Assembly (NCBI RefSeq): GCF_013778325.1
Contig: NZ_JACEIB010000001.1
Coordinates: 124,001-188,000 of the forward strand
From: Sphingomonas chungangi
GTDB lineage: Bacteria; Pseudomonadota; Alphaproteobacteria; Sphingomonadales; Sphingomonadaceae
DNA length: 64,000 bases
Reading direction: 5' to 3'
In this document: in pieces, positions 51,227-60,777 of the stretch
Numbering within the stretch: the first letter of the stretch is position 1
Layout of the letters: each line of letters begins with the position of its first letter
The notes under the pieces: generated by a model
Database searches by the model: none
Told to the model about the DNA's origin: nothing
What the model saw: the letters and a program-made list of their open reading frames with translations, nothing else
Made by a program: the position numbers and the translations under genes

Positions 51227-51675
51227 GCGGGCCTCCTTTGGAGCAGGGCCGAGCGGGTGCAACGGCACACCACCTCGTCGCGCTGGTTGATCAGTTCGTG
51301 GGCGAAGGTGACGATGCCCGCCGAGGGGCGCGACTTGCTCTCCTTGAGCTCGATCACCTCGGACGTGGCGCGCATGGTGTCGCCAATGAACACCGGCTTC
51401 GGCATCACCAGTTTGTCGTAGCCGAGATTGGCGACCAGCGTGCCCAGCGTCGTCTCGCCCACCGACAGCCCCACCATCAGCGCGAAGGTAAAAGTGCCGT
51501 TGACGAGGATCTGGCCGAACTCGCTGGCTTTCGCCGCTTCCAGATCGATGTGCAGCGGCTGCGGATTGTGCGTCATCGTCGAGAAGAGCAGATTGTCCGT
51601 CTCGGTGACGGTGCGGCGGATCGGGTGCTCGATCCGGTCGCCCACGGTCCATTCGTTGAAAAAGCGGCCGGCCAT
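51223..51675 (-). CDS. MaoC-like hydratase
   Basis: A 150-aa hot-dog-fold protein starting [36 protein letters not shown] carries the hydratase motif (Asn/Asp..His), and [15 protein letters not shown] and [13 protein letters not shown] are typical of MaoC dehydratases. GAGGGACAC lies before the ATG at 51675; ATG 51738 is an in-frame alternative. Cotranscribed with the CitE-like gene, so likely a mesaconyl-CoA hydratase-like enzyme. Confidence 0.9.
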   Translation of the reverse strand: MAGRFFNEWTVGDRIEHPIRRTVTETDNLLFSTMTHNPQPLHIDLEAAKASEFGQILVNGTFTFALMVGLSVGETTLGTLVANLGYDKLVMPKPVFIGDTMRATSEVIELKESKSRPSAGIVTFAHELINQRDEVVCRCTRSALLQRRPA

Positions 51676-51773
51676 GTCGTGTCCCTCTGCGTCGGGGGGC
51701 AGGGCATAGGCGATCGGCCCGGAGGAGTCATCCACCACTGGTTATCACGCCGTCGGTCGCCTATCTCCCCGCC

Positions 51774-52190
51774 ATGAAATATCTCCATACGATGATCCGC
51801 GTCTCCGATCCCGAGGCGACGATCCGTTTCTTCGGGCTGCTCGGCCTCCGGGAGACGAAGCGCTACGACAGCGAGCAGGGGCGTTTCACCCTGATCTATC
51901 TCGCCGCGCCCGGCGACGAGGCGGCCGAGGTGGAGCTGACCCACAATTGGGACGAGACGGGCTATGCCGGCGGCCGCAATTTCGGCCATCTCGCCTATCG
52001 CGTGGAGAATATCTACGATCTCTGCGGCAAGCTGATGGACGCGGGCGTCACCATCAACCGCCCGCCGCGCGACGGCCATATGGCCTTCGTTCGCACGCCC
52101 GATAACATCTCGATCGAGCTGTTGCAGGCCGGCGACCGGCTGCCGCCGGCCGAGCCCTGGGCGTCGATGCCCAACACCGGCAGCTGGTGA
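51774..52190 (+). CDS. gloA: Lactoylglutathione lyase (glyoxalase I)
   Basis: A 138-aa VOC-fold enzyme that turns the methylglyoxal-glutathione adduct into lactoylglutathione. KYLHTMIRVSDPEATIRFF supplies the first metal His, AEVELTHNWD a Glu, FGHLAYRVENIYD the second His and ISIELLQ the second Glu. Length matches GloA. gloB begins within its stop codon (GTGA), so the two glyoxalase steps are translated together. Confidence 0.92.
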   Translation: MKYLHTMIRVSDPEATIRFFGLLGLRETKRYDSEQGRFTLIYLAAPGDEAAEVELTHNWDETGYAGGRNFGHLAYRVENIYDLCGKLMDAGVTINRPPRDGHMAFVRTPDNISIELLQAGDRLPPAEPWASMPNTGSW

Positions 52191-52921
52191 GCCGCATGGC
52201 GACCGCGCTCATCCCCGTGCCCGCGCTCAGCGACAATTACGTCTGGCTGCTCCACGACGATGCGAGCGGCGAGACGGTGGCGGTCGATCCCGGCGAGGCG
52301 CCGCCGGTGCTGGCGGCGGTCGAGGCGCGGGGCTGGCGGATCACGCAAGTGTGGAACACGCACTGGCATTCCGATCATGTCGGCGGCAATGCCGACATCA
52401 AGGCGGCGACCGGCGCCGTCATCACCGGCCCGTATGAAGAGGGCCGCATCCCGACGCTCGATCGGGTGATCGGCGAGGGCGACACGGTGCGGATCGGCGC
52501 GCATGAGGGCGTGGCGATCGCGGTCGGCGCGCACACGTCTGGCCACATCGCGATCCACATGCCTGGCCTCGAGATTGTCTTTACAGGCGACACCCTGTTC
52601 GCGATGGGCTGCGGACGGCTGTTCGAGGGCTCGGCTGCCGACATGTTCGCCGCCATGCGCAAGCTGGCGGCGCTGCCGCCGGAAACACGCGTTGCCTGCG
52701 GCCACGAATATACCGTCGCCAACGGGCGCTATGCGGTGGCGGCCGAGCCGGACAACGGTGAGGCAAAACAGGCGCTAGCCGACGCCGAGGTACTGCGCGC
52801 GAAAGGCGTGCCGACATTGCCCTCCACCATCGGTGCCGAGCGCGCCACCAACCCGTTCATGCGCGCCGCCTCGCCCGAACAGCTGGCGGAGCGCCGGGCC
52901 GCGAAGGATGTCTTCAAATGA
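52187..52921 (+). CDS. gloB: Hydroxyacylglutathione hydrolase (glyoxalase II)
   Basis: A 244-aa metallo-beta-lactamase-fold enzyme that hydrolyses lactoylglutathione to lactate. [11 protein letters not shown] is the dinuclear metal motif, with [30 protein letters not shown] and [10 protein letters not shown] supplying more ligands. The start is GTG 52187 overlapping the gloA stop, or ATG 52196 (MATALIPV). The C-terminal domain ends [23 protein letters not shown], usual for GloB. Confidence 0.95.
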   Translation: MSRMATALIPVPALSDNYVWLLHDDASGETVAVDPGEAPPVLAAVEARGWRITQVWNTHWHSDHVGGNADIKAATGAVITGPYEEGRIPTLDRVIGEGDTVRIGAHEGVAIAVGAHTSGHIAIHMPGLEIVFTGDTLFAMGCGRLFEGSAADMFAAMRKLAALPPETRVACGHEYTVANGRYAVAAEPDNGEAKQALADAEVLRAKGVPTLPSTIGAERATNPFMRAASPEQLAERRAAKDVFK

Positions 52922-53205
52922 TCGCCAAGCTGACCCCCGCCGAACGATCCGAGCTGCTGCCCACCCTGCCCGAATGGGCGGTGGACGAGGGCCGCGACGG
53001 AATCACGCGTAAATTCGCCTTTGCCGATTTCGTCGAGGCGTTCGGCTTCATGACGCGCGTGGCACTCCTCGCCGAGAAGGCGGATCACCATCCTGAATGG
53101 TCGAACCTCTACAACCGCGTCGAGATCTTGCTGACCACGCACGATGCCGGCGGCCTTTCGCGGCGGGACGTCGATCTGGCGCGCGCGATCGACGCACTGA
53201 TCTAG
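52918..53205 (+). CDS. phhB: 4a-hydroxytetrahydrobiopterin dehydratase
   Basis: A 95-aa PCD/DCoH protein. [60 protein letters not shown] is the family core in segments; the [11 protein letters not shown] block has the catalytic His residues. It recycles the pterin cofactor of phenylalanine hydroxylase. It overlaps gloB (ATGA), though no hydroxylase gene is in the window. Confidence 0.93.
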   Translation: MIAKLTPAERSELLPTLPEWAVDEGRDGITRKFAFADFVEAFGFMTRVALLAEKADHHPEWSNLYNRVEILLTTHDAGGLSRRDVDLARAIDALI

Positions 53206-53281
53206 GGCACGTCGAGCGTCTTGTTCTCGGTACGCTGCGCTCTATCTAGCCGCTGCCTCACCCTCTCCCTGAAGGATGACC

Positions 53282-54718
53282 ATGAGCTATAGCGACACCC
53301 AGCTCTTCATCGACGGCGCATGGGCGGCCGCCGCGGCCGGTGCCACGATCGCCGTGGTCAATCCGGCGACCGGCGAACGGATCGGCAGCCTCGCCAAGGC
53401 CGGCATCGCCGATCTCGATCGCGCGCTGGAAGCGACGCAGAGAGGTTTCGCCGAATGGCGCGCCACCTCGCCCTTCGATCGCGCCAAGATCATGCGCAAG
53501 GCCGCCGAGCTGATGCGCGAGCGGGCCGAGGCGATCGCCCCGCTGATGACTGCCGAGCAGGGCAAGCCGCTTGCCGATGCGAAGGCCGAGGCGATGGCCG
53601 CCGCCGACATCATCGACTGGTTCGCCGACGAAGGCAGACGCGCCTATGGCCGGATAATCCCGGCCCGTGCGCCGGGCGTGCACCAGCTGGTAGTGAAGGA
53701 GCCGGTCGGCCCGGTCGCAGCCTTCACGCCGTGGAACTTCCCGATCAACCAGGCGGTGCGCAAGGTCTCGGCCGCGCTCGCGTCGGGCTGCTCCATCATC
53801 GTCAAGGGGCCGGAGGAGACGCCGGCCTCCTGCGCCGAGCTGTTCCGCGCCTTCCACGATGCCGGCGTGCCGGCGGGCGTCGTCCAGCTCGTCTATGGCG
53901 AGCCGGCGGAGATTTCGTCCTATCTGATCGCCCATCCGGTGATCCGCAAGATGAGCTTCACCGGCTCCACGCCCGTCGGCAAACAGCTCGCCGCGCTCGC
54001 CGGCCAGCATATGAAGCGCGCCACGATGGAGCTGGGCGGCCACGCCCCGGTGATTGTGTTCGAGGATGCCGACATCGCCGCGACCGCGAAGACGATGGCG
54101 ATGTTCAAGACGCGCAACGCCGGGCAGGTCTGCGTGTCCCCCACCCGCTTCATGATCCAGAACGACGCCTTCGATCCCTTCGTCGAGACCTTCGTGGAGA
54201 CGATCAAGACGGTGAAGGTGGGCGACGGCATGGAACAGGGCACGCAGATGGGCCCGCTCGCCAACGATCGCCGCATCCCGGCGGTTGAGGCGCTGATCCG
54301 AGACGCGGTGGAGCGCGGCGGAAAGCTGCTGACCGGCGGCAACCGCATCGGCAACCGCGGCAACTTCTTCGAGCCGACGGTGCTGACCGACGTGCCGAGC
54401 GGGGCGCGGATCATGAACGAGGAACCGTTCGGCCCGGTCGCGATCATCAATCGTTTCGCCACCGAGGAGGAGGCGATCACGGAGGCCAACCGCCTGCCCT
54501 ACGGCCTTGCCGCTTATGCCTACGCACGCTCACCGAAGACGATCCAGGCGCTGGGTGATCGGGTCGAGACCGGGATGATCACGATCAACCATCTCGGCCT
54601 CGCGCTGCCCGAAGTGCCGTTCGGCGGCGTCAAGGATTCGGGCTACGGCACCGAGGGCGGCGCCGACGCGCTTGAGCCCTATCTGGTCGCCAAGTTCGTG
54701 ACCCAGGCTTACGTCTGA
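53282..54718 (+). CDS. gabD: NAD(P)-dependent succinate-semialdehyde dehydrogenase-like ALDH
   Basis: A 478-aa aldehyde dehydrogenase. [52 protein letters not shown] with Glu250, and [12 protein letters not shown] with Cys284 are the catalytic parts; EEPFGPVAI and [19 protein letters not shown] follow. The sequence is nearest to GabD-type enzymes, but aldehyde specificity is not certain. GAAGGATGACC precedes ATG 53282; ATG 53276 lies within that site. Confidence 0.9.
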   Translation: MSYSDTQLFIDGAWAAAAAGATIAVVNPATGERIGSLAKAGIADLDRALEATQRGFAEWRATSPFDRAKIMRKAAELMRERAEAIAPLMTAEQGKPLADAKAEAMAAADIIDWFADEGRRAYGRIIPARAPGVHQLVVKEPVGPVAAFTPWNFPINQAVRKVSAALASGCSIIVKGPEETPASCAELFRAFHDAGVPAGVVQLVYGEPAEISSYLIAHPVIRKMSFTGSTPVGKQLAALAGQHMKRATMELGGHAPVIVFEDADIAATAKTMAMFKTRNAGQVCVSPTRFMIQNDAFDPFVETFVETIKTVKVGDGMEQGTQMGPLANDRRIPAVEALIRDAVERGGKLLTGGNRIGNRGNFFEPTVLTDVPSGARIMNEEPFGPVAIINRFATEEEAITEANRLPYGLAAYAYARSPKTIQALGDRVETGMITINHLGLALPEVPFGGVKDSGYGTEGGADALEPYLVAKFVTQAYV

Positions 54719-54736
54719 TTCTGGCGTGCCGGCGGG

Positions 54737-57232
54737 TCAGGGCGCGCGCAGCCCTTCCGCTGGCGTCGCCCTGAGCGCCGGAAGGCTGCCGGCAACGCCG
54801 ATGACCAAGGTCGCGCCGATCGCGAGACCAAGTGTCGCCGCCGCCGTCGCGGCGTCAGGTGCCCAGGGTAAGGCAAGCACGCGCGTGACCACGTACCAGC
54901 CGCCCGCGCCGCCCACGGCCAGCGCGACGGCGGCAAGCACGGCCGACAGCAGAAGATATTCCAGCGCCTGACCGGCGAGGAGCTGGCCGCGGCTCCCGCC
55001 AAGCAGCTTGAGGATCACCACATCGTAGCGGCGCGCCTGCCCCGATGCGGTGACCGCGCCGACCAGCACGACGATCCCCGCCACCACCGTCACCGCCGCT
55101 GCCGCGCGGATGGCAAGCGCGATGCGGGAGAGCAGGTCGCTGATCTGGCCGATGATGTCGCCGGTCCGCAGCATGGTGACGGAAGGAAGCGCGGCCGCCA
55201 CCGCGCCGGCGATCGGGCCGTCGCGGTTCCGCGGCGCATAGACGCTGGCAAGCAAGGCATGCGGCGCCTCCTGGATATAGCCGGGCGAGAAGACCAGAGC
55301 GAAATTCAGGCCTAGTCCGCCCCAGTCCACCTTGCGCAGCGCTGCGATCCGCGCCGGCACCTCGACGCCCAGCACCGCGACCGTGATCGTGTCGCCGACG
55401 TGCAGGCCGAGCAGTTGCGCCGCCTTGTCCTCCATCGATACCAGCGGTGGGCCATTATAGCTCGCCGGCCACCATTTGCCTGCAACCACCGTGTTGCGCG
55501 GAGGTACGTTGGCGGACCAGGTGATCGTCCGGTCGCCCTTCAATATCCATGCGCCCTCCGGCAATGTCTTCATGTCGGCGACGCGGACGCCCTTGAGTGC
55601 GACGATCGATCCGCGCAGCGACGGCACCGCCTCGATCGTAGCGGTGGGCGCGGCGTCATGTATCGCCTTGCGAAAGGTGCCGGCATCTTCGGGCTGGAGA
55701 TCGATCGCGAAGAAGCGCGGCGCCTTGGCGGGGGCGGCGTCGGCGAGTTCGCTGGACAGGCTGGTGTCGATCACCGCCAGCGCCACGAACAGTGAGAAAC
55801 CGAGGCCGAGCGCCACCACCAGCCGGTCGGTCTGCGATCCCGGGCGGTGGAGGTTGGCGAGCGCCATGCGGAACAGCGGGCGACGCGGGCGGGGCAGGCG
55901 GGCGAGCAGCCAGCGCAGGCCCAGCCCCAGCAGCCACAGCGCTAGCACCAGCGCGAAGGTCGCGCCTACGAAGCCGAGCGCGATGGCGCGGTCGCTCGCG
56001 GTCAACACCGCCAGCGCGACGAGCGCCGCGAGCAAGGTCGCCATTCCGGCCAATATGGCAAGGCTTGGTCGACGTAACGGCAGGATAGCGTCGCGCAGCA
56101 GGGTCGCGGCCGGTACCGATCGGGCGCGGGCCAGCGCCGGAAGGGCGAAGAGCAGCGCCACCAGCAGGCTGAGCGCGGCGGCCACCGCCAGCGGTTCCGG
56201 ATAGAGCGCGAGTCGCGGCGGGACCGGCAGCGCATCGCCGGCAATGGCGGTCACGATCGCCGGCACGGCCGCGCCGAGCGCGAGGCCCGCCGTGATCGCC
56301 AACGCCGCGACCAGCCCGAGCTGGATCAGGAACAGGCTGGCGATCGTCTTGGCCTCGGCACCGAGCACCTTGAGCGTCGCCACCATCCGCGTCTTGCGGC
56401 CGAGATAGGCGCTCACCCCGCTGCCTACGCCCACCCCCGCGATCGCCAGCGCGGCGAGGCCGACCAGCAGCAGGAACTGGCCGAGCTGGGCGATGCCCTT
56501 CTTGAGGTTGCCGGCCGCCTGATCCGGCGTCTTGGCGGTCCACCCCGCGCTCGGGAAGCGATGCACGATATGGTCGCCGATCGCATTCGCATCCGCGCCG
56601 GGCGGAAGCAGGATGCGATAGGCGCCGGTGTAGAGGCTGCCCGGCTGGATCGCCTGCGTTGCGTCCAGCCCCGCCATGTCGACCAGTACGGTCGGCCCGA
56701 AACTGAAGCCGGCGCCGAGATGGTCGGGCTCCTGGTCGACCAGGCCGATCACGCGCATCGTCGCCATACCGATCCGCACCCGGTCGCCGACGTGCAGGCC
56801 AAGCCGGTCGGCAAGGGCGGGAGCCACGGCGATATCCGCGCCATGAGGCCGATCCGCCAGCGCGCCGGGCTGAAGCGTAAACCGCCCGACCAGCGGCCAG
56901 GCGTCGTCCACGGCGCGAAGGTTCGCGAGCGCCGGCGCGCGACCGGAGAGCGGTGTGACCATCGAGTTGGTGGCGATCACCTCGGACGTCCTGCCGTAGG
57001 CGGCGAGCGCGGCGCCTTCCTCCACGGTGGCGCGGCGCTGCGAGACGCGCATCTCGAGGTCACCGCCCAGCATCTGGCGGCTCTGCCCGTCGAGCGCGCC
57101 GAGGATCGAGGCGGAGAGGCTGCCGATCCCGGCGAGCGCGGCGGTGCCGAGGAACAGGCAGATCAGCAGTAGCCACAGCCCGCGCCCGCCGGCGCGCAGA
57201 TCGCGGATGGCGAGCCGCCAGGCGACGCTCAT
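54737..57232 (-). CDS. ABC transporter permease, YbbP/FtsX type
   Basis: An 831-aa membrane protein: TM1 (LWLLLICLFLGTAALAGIGSLSASIL), a large MacB-like periplasmic domain (about 55-235), two FtsX blocks (about 250-400, 690-820) and extra TMs in between. It belongs to the YbbP family, whose E. coli member pairs with YbbA. It ends LRATPAEGLRAP, the usual coupling-helix tail. ATGA overlap with the ATPase gene. Substrate unknown; a lipid-related role is possible given the neighbouring esterase. Confidence 0.92.
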   Translation of the reverse strand: MSVAWRLAIRDLRAGGRGLWLLLICLFLGTAALAGIGSLSASILGALDGQSRQMLGGDLEMRVSQRRATVEEGAALAAYGRTSEVIATNSMVTPLSGRAPALANLRAVDDAWPLVGRFTLQPGALADRPHGADIAVAPALADRLGLHVGDRVRIGMATMRVIGLVDQEPDHLGAGFSFGPTVLVDMAGLDATQAIQPGSLYTGAYRILLPPGADANAIGDHIVHRFPSAGWTAKTPDQAAGNLKKGIAQLGQFLLLVGLAALAIAGVGVGSGVSAYLGRKTRMVATLKVLGAEAKTIASLFLIQLGLVAALAITAGLALGAAVPAIVTAIAGDALPVPPRLALYPEPLAVAAALSLLVALLFALPALARARSVPAATLLRDAILPLRRPSLAILAGMATLLAALVALAVLTASDRAIALGFVGATFALVLALWLLGLGLRWLLARLPRPRRPLFRMALANLHRPGSQTDRLVVALGLGFSLFVALAVIDTSLSSELADAAPAKAPRFFAIDLQPEDAGTFRKAIHDAAPTATIEAVPSLRGSIVALKGVRVADMKTLPEGAWILKGDRTITWSANVPPRNTVVAGKWWPASYNGPPLVSMEDKAAQLLGLHVGDTITVAVLGVEVPARIAALRKVDWGGLGLNFALVFSPGYIQEAPHALLASVYAPRNRDGPIAGAVAAALPSVTMLRTGDIIGQISDLLSRIALAIRAAAAVTVVAGIVVLVGAVTASGQARRYDVVILKLLGGSRGQLLAGQALEYLLLSAVLAAVALAVGGAGGWYVVTRVLALPWAPDAATAAATLGLAIGATLVIGVAGSLPALRATPAEGLRAP

Positions 57233-57948
57233 GCGGCGGCGCTGTCCCGGAGGATGCGGCCATCGGCGAGCTCGATGACGCGGCCGCAGCGGGCTGCGAG
57301 GCCGGGATCGTGGGTGATGACGAACAGCGTCGCGCCCGTTTCGGCATGGCGCCCAAACAGCAGGTCCATGATCGCGTGGCCGGTGATGCCGTCGAGATTG
57401 CCGGTCGGCTCGTCAGCGAAGAGCAGGGCCGGACGGGGGGCCAGCGCGCGGGCGATGGCGACGCGCTGCTGCTCGCCGCCCGAAAGCTGCGCGGGATAGT
57501 GGCGCAGGCGGTGGCCGAGGCCGACTGCAATCAGTTCCGCCTCGGCGCGGGCGAAGGCGTCCTTCTCGCCGGCCAGTTCCAGCGGCACCGCGACATTCTC
57601 CAGCGCGGTCATCGTCGGCAGCAGGTGGAAGGCCTGCAGGATGATCCCGATCCGCCCGCGCCGCGCCACGGCCAGCTGGTTCTCGTCGAGCGCATCGAAG
57701 GCGAGGCCAGCAACCCGCGCGCTGCCGCCGGTCGGCCGCTCCATGCCGGAGAGCAGCGCCATCAGCGAGGATTTGCCCGATCCCGAAGGACCGAGCAGCG
57801 CCACGCTCTCGCCCGCCGCCACGGTCAGGTCGATGCCGCGCAGGATCTCGGTGCGCGCCGGCGGGCGGCCGAGCGCGAGCGTCAGATTGCGCGCATCGAT
57901 GACGATGCTATCGGGGGCTGCGGATGCAGGAGAAGCGGATGAAGCCAC
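57229..57948 (-). CDS. ABC transporter ATP-binding protein, YbbA type
   Basis: A 239-aa ATPase. Walker A LLGPSGSGKSSLMALLSG, signature LSGGEQQRVAIARAL, Walker B ALLFADEPTGNLD and switch His in VITHDP place it in the MacB/LolD group. It is co-translated with the permease. Its start overlaps the divergent esterase gene (57939), so the promoters must lie within each other's coding ends or the real start is farther inside (for example a later Met or GTG). Confidence 0.93.
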   Translation of the reverse strand: MASSASPASAAPDSIVIDARNLTLALGRPPARTEILRGIDLTVAAGESVALLGPSGSGKSSLMALLSGMERPTGGSARVAGLAFDALDENQLAVARRGRIGIILQAFHLLPTMTALENVAVPLELAGEKDAFARAEAELIAVGLGHRLRHYPAQLSGGEQQRVAIARALAPRPALLFADEPTGNLDGITGHAIMDLLFGRHAETGATLFVITHDPGLAARCGRVIELADGRILRDSAAA

Positions 57949-58580
57949 GGTCTTCCGGATATGGTGCGATCCGCGCGCTTGTCCATTGCTTCGCTTTCCT
58001 TTTCGTGACGGCCGCGCACGCGCAGGGGCCGCTGGTCTGGGCGCTGGGCGACAGCCTCACCGCCGGCTACGGGCTGCCGCCCGCGCAGGGCTTCACCGTC
58101 CGGCTGGAGCAGGCGCTGAGGAAGAGCGGCGTGCCCGCGACCGTGAAGAATGGCGGCATCGCCGGTGACACGGCGGCGCAGGGTCGCGCGCGGCTGGCAT
58201 GGGGGCTGCGCGGGCTGGGCGTGAAGCCGGACCTCGTGATCGTCGAGCTTGGCGCCAACGATATGCTCCGAGGTATGCCGCCCGCCGCCGTCGAGCAGAA
58301 TCTCGACCTGATCCTCGCCGAATTGAAGCGCCGGCAGATCAAGGTGCTGATCGTCGGCATGAAGGCGGCGCCCAATCTCGGCGTGGATTATGCCAAAGCC
58401 TTTGACACGCTCTACCCGCGTCTCGCCCGCAAATATGGCGATCGGCTCTACCCCTTCTTCCTCGACGGGGTGGCGGGCAAGGCGGCGCTGATCCAGGCGG
58501 ACGGCAAGCATCCCAATGCGCAGGGCGTCGACATCATCGTAGGCCGGATGCTGCCGACAATCCGCGCCGCCCTGCGCTGA
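57939..58580 (+). CDS. TesA-like GDSL arylesterase/lysophospholipase
   Basis: A 213-aa exported esterase. A Sec signal (about 1-29: IRALVHCFAFLFVTAAHAQ) is followed by block I VWALGDSLTAGYG with Ser39, block II GGIAGDT, block III ELGANDMLRG and block V Asp188-His191 (DGKHPNAQG). TesA in E. coli is a periplasmic thioesterase encoded divergently from ybbA, and the layout here is the same. Substrates range from esters to lysophospholipids. The start MKPRSSGYG is more likely than MQEK at 57924. Confidence 0.92.
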   Translation: MKPRSSGYGAIRALVHCFAFLFVTAAHAQGPLVWALGDSLTAGYGLPPAQGFTVRLEQALRKSGVPATVKNGGIAGDTAAQGRARLAWGLRGLGVKPDLVIVELGANDMLRGMPPAAVEQNLDLILAELKRRQIKVLIVGMKAAPNLGVDYAKAFDTLYPRLARKYGDRLYPFFLDGVAGKAALIQADGKHPNAQGVDIIVGRMLPTIRAALR

Positions 58581-58584
58581 CGGG

Positions 58585-59082
58585 TCAGGCCGGCTGCACC
58601 TCTGCTTCGGCAATCGCCGCGAGCTGCGCGGCGACGATGCCCCAGCCCTGCTCGAAGCCCATCGCCTTGTGCTGCTCGCAGGCTTCGGCAGACCAGTGGC
58701 GGGCCGTGCCGGTGTAGCGCGTCCGGCCGCCCTCGTCGGCGAACTCCATGATGCCGACCATGAACGGTCCCTGCGGCTTCCACCCCGGGCCGAGCGAATC
58801 GGTGAAGACGAAGCGCGCGGTGGCGTTCCCGGATGGCGGCGTCACCTCCAGGAACACACCCTCTTGCGGCATATGCTCGCCGTCCGGACCATGCATGACC
58901 AGCGCGGAGCGGCCGCCGGCGCGCCAGTCGTGCTCGACCACCTCGACCCGCCAGGGCCTGGGGCAGAAATACTCCTCCATCCTCTGGGTGGCGATATTCC
59001 AGACGGTCGCGACCGGCGCGTCGATCAGACGGGTTACCGACAGGTCGAGGTTGCCGTGATCGGGGCCTTCATAGGGGGGCAT
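58585..59082 (-). CDS. SRPBCC/AHSA1 family protein
   Basis: A 165-aa START-fold protein. LSVTRLIDAPVATVWNIATQRMEEYFCPRPWRVEVVEHDWRAGG and TRYTGTARHWSAEACEQHKAMGFEQGWG fit the activator-of-Hsp90-ATPase-1-like (AHSA1) group. GGAGAGAGACG precedes ATG 59082. It is the last member of a minus-strand run behind the HxlR-type regulator; these groups appear together often but their biochemical role is unknown. Confidence 0.9.
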   Translation of the reverse strand: MPPYEGPDHGNLDLSVTRLIDAPVATVWNIATQRMEEYFCPRPWRVEVVEHDWRAGGRSALVMHGPDGEHMPQEGVFLEVTPPSGNATARFVFTDSLGPGWKPQGPFMVGIMEFADEGGRTRYTGTARHWSAEACEQHKAMGFEQGWGIVAAQLAAIAEAEVQPA

Positions 59083-59096
59083 CGTCTCTCTCCTTC

Positions 59097-59588
59097 TCAG
59101 GCGACCGGCTCGCCCTTGCGGGCGGCCTCGATCGTTGCGATGTCGATCTTGCGCATCGTCATCATGGCCTCCATCGAACGCTTGGCGGCGGCGCGATCGG
59201 GATCGCTCATCGCCTCGAGCAGTTGGCGCGGCGTGATCTGCCAGGAAAAGCCCCAGCGATCCTTGCACCAGCCGCAGGCGCTCTCCGCGCCGCCATTGCC
59301 GACGATCGCGTTCCACAGGCGATCGGTTTCCTCCTGCGTTTCGGTGGTGATCATGAAGCTCACCGCCTCGGTGGGCGTGAACATCGGCCCGCCGTTGAGG
59401 CCGACGAACTTCTGGCCCATCACGGTGAACTCGACGGTCAGCTCCATGCCCTTCTCGCCGCCCGGAAAGTCCGCCGCGGCATCGTTGGCGTGGCCGACAT
59501 GGCTGTCCGGGAAGGTGGCGGCGTAGAATTCGGCCGCCTCGCGCGCCTTGCCGTGATCGAACCACAGATAGGTGACGAGCTTGCTCAC
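59097..59588 (-). CDS. VOC/PhnB-like protein
   Basis: A 163-aa VOC-fold protein, VSKLVTYLWFDHGKAREAAEFYAATFPDSHVG, with GGEKGMELTVEFTVMGQKFVGLNGGPMF and CGWCKDRWGFSWQITP, the 3-demethylubiquinone-9-like (PhnB) branch. Not a phosphonate enzyme by context. Its GTG start (GGGAGAGG upstream) overlaps the GST stop as GTGA. Second to last gene in the run. Confidence 0.9.
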   Translation of the reverse strand: MSKLVTYLWFDHGKAREAAEFYAATFPDSHVGHANDAAADFPGGEKGMELTVEFTVMGQKFVGLNGGPMFTPTEAVSFMITTETQEETDRLWNAIVGNGGAESACGWCKDRWGFSWQITPRQLLEAMSDPDRAAAKRSMEAMMTMRKIDIATIEAARKGEPVA

Positions 59589-60247
59589 GCGACCTCTCCC
59601 TGCTTCGCATCCTCGAAGGTGGCGAGGTGGTCGGCCATTGCCTTCACATGCGCCGGCCGCGCCTCGCCCCGCGCGACGTAGGCGGCGAGGTTGGGATGAT
59701 CGTCCAGCACGCCGGTGCCGCGCAGGCCGCCCAGCACCGAGACCATCATCAGGTCGCCATAGGTGAAGGCGCCGCCATCCAGCGCCTCCCTGTCGCCGAG
59801 CGCATCGGCGAGGTCCCTGAGGCGGGCGTGGAGATCCTCCATCACCTTGGGCCGGCGCGATCTGGACCAGTCGCGATCGGCCTCGAACACGTCGACCACG
59901 GCGAGCTGCATCACCCACGGCTCGACCGAGTTGAGCGCGGCGATCAGCCACTGCGTCGCCCGGACGCGCGCGGCGGGATCGGCCGGCACCAGCGCGTCCG
60001 CCGCCTCGCAGATGTGGAGCACGATCGCGCCCGATTCGAATATCTCGATGGTGTCGTCCCGATAGGTCGGTATCTGGCCGAAGGGCTGAAAGTAACGGTG
60101 CGCTTGGCTCTTTACATAGATGCCGTCGACCAGATCGACGTCATAGGCCTGCCCGGCCTCCTCGAAGGCCCAGCGCGCGCGGATGTCGCGGACGAAGCCG
60201 CGCGCGAAGGGGGGCACCCATTTGAAGGCGGTGATGGTGGGGGTCAT
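59585..60247 (-). CDS. Glutathione S-transferase
   Basis: A 220-aa GST. The thioredoxin-like domain (1-80) includes RARWAFEEAGQAYDVDLVDG and QIPTYRDDTIEIFESGAIVLHI, which holds the cis-Pro and the GSH-binding Glu-Ser. The all-alpha domain (about 90-215) includes ALDGGAFTYGDLMMVSVL. GGAGAGGAACC precedes the ATG. It lies between two VOC genes in the HxlR-linked run and may detoxify an electrophile. Confidence 0.92.
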   Translation of the reverse strand: MTPTITAFKWVPPFARGFVRDIRARWAFEEAGQAYDVDLVDGIYVKSQAHRYFQPFGQIPTYRDDTIEIFESGAIVLHICEAADALVPADPAARVRATQWLIAALNSVEPWVMQLAVVDVFEADRDWSRSRRPKVMEDLHARLRDLADALGDREALDGGAFTYGDLMMVSVLGGLRGTGVLDDHPNLAAYVARGEARPAHVKAMADHLATFEDAKQGEVA

Positions 60248-60272
60248 GGTTCCTCTCCCTCTTGGCCCGCGC

Positions 60273-60710
60273 TCAGGCGGCCTCGGCCTGCGGCTGGTTC
60301 ATCGCCGCGACCGCCGCCTCGACGTCCATCCACATCGGCCCGAAGCCGAAGCCGTCCGGATCCTCGAAGGCGCGCGAATACATGAAGCCCATATCTTCCG
60401 GCTCGTGGCCTTCCTTGGCGCCGGCGGCGATCGCCTTCTCGACGAAGGCGTCGACGTCCGCACGGCTGTCGAACGAGAGCGCGAAGAGCACCGGGCTGGT
60501 GGCGTGGCTGTCGGCCATCGGCTTGGGAGCAAACTGCGCGAAATGGTCGTGGCTCAGCAGCATGAAGTTGATGTCGTCGGACCAGCGGACCATCGCCGCC
60601 TCGGGGCCTTTGCAGATCGTCTCGTCCTTCACGAAGCCGATCGCTTCGTAGAAGGCGGTGGACTTCGCCACGTCGGCGACGGGCAGGTTCACGAAGATCA
60701 TCTTGGACAT
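60273..60710 (-). CDS. VOC family protein
   Basis: A 145-aa VOC-fold protein, MSKMIFVNLPVADVAKSTAFYEAIGF, with FMLLSHDHFAQFAP, SFDSRADVDAFVEKAIAAGA and AFEDPDGFGFGPMWMD. This resembles the glyoxalase-like YdcE/lactoylglutathione-lyase-related branch. GAGGGAGA at a normal distance favours ATG 60710 over ATG 60716. First gene of the run divergent from the HxlR gene, with 67 bases between. Confidence 0.9.
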   Translation of the reverse strand: MSKMIFVNLPVADVAKSTAFYEAIGFVKDETICKGPEAAMVRWSDDINFMLLSHDHFAQFAPKPMADSHATSPVLFALSFDSRADVDAFVEKAIAAGAKEGHEPEDMGFMYSRAFEDPDGFGFGPMWMDVEAAVAAMNQPQAEAA

Positions 60711-60777
60711 CGTCATTCTCCCTCTTGTGCGACTCGGCACTTGCAAAGGATGCGCGGTGTGGTTATTAAAAGCAACT

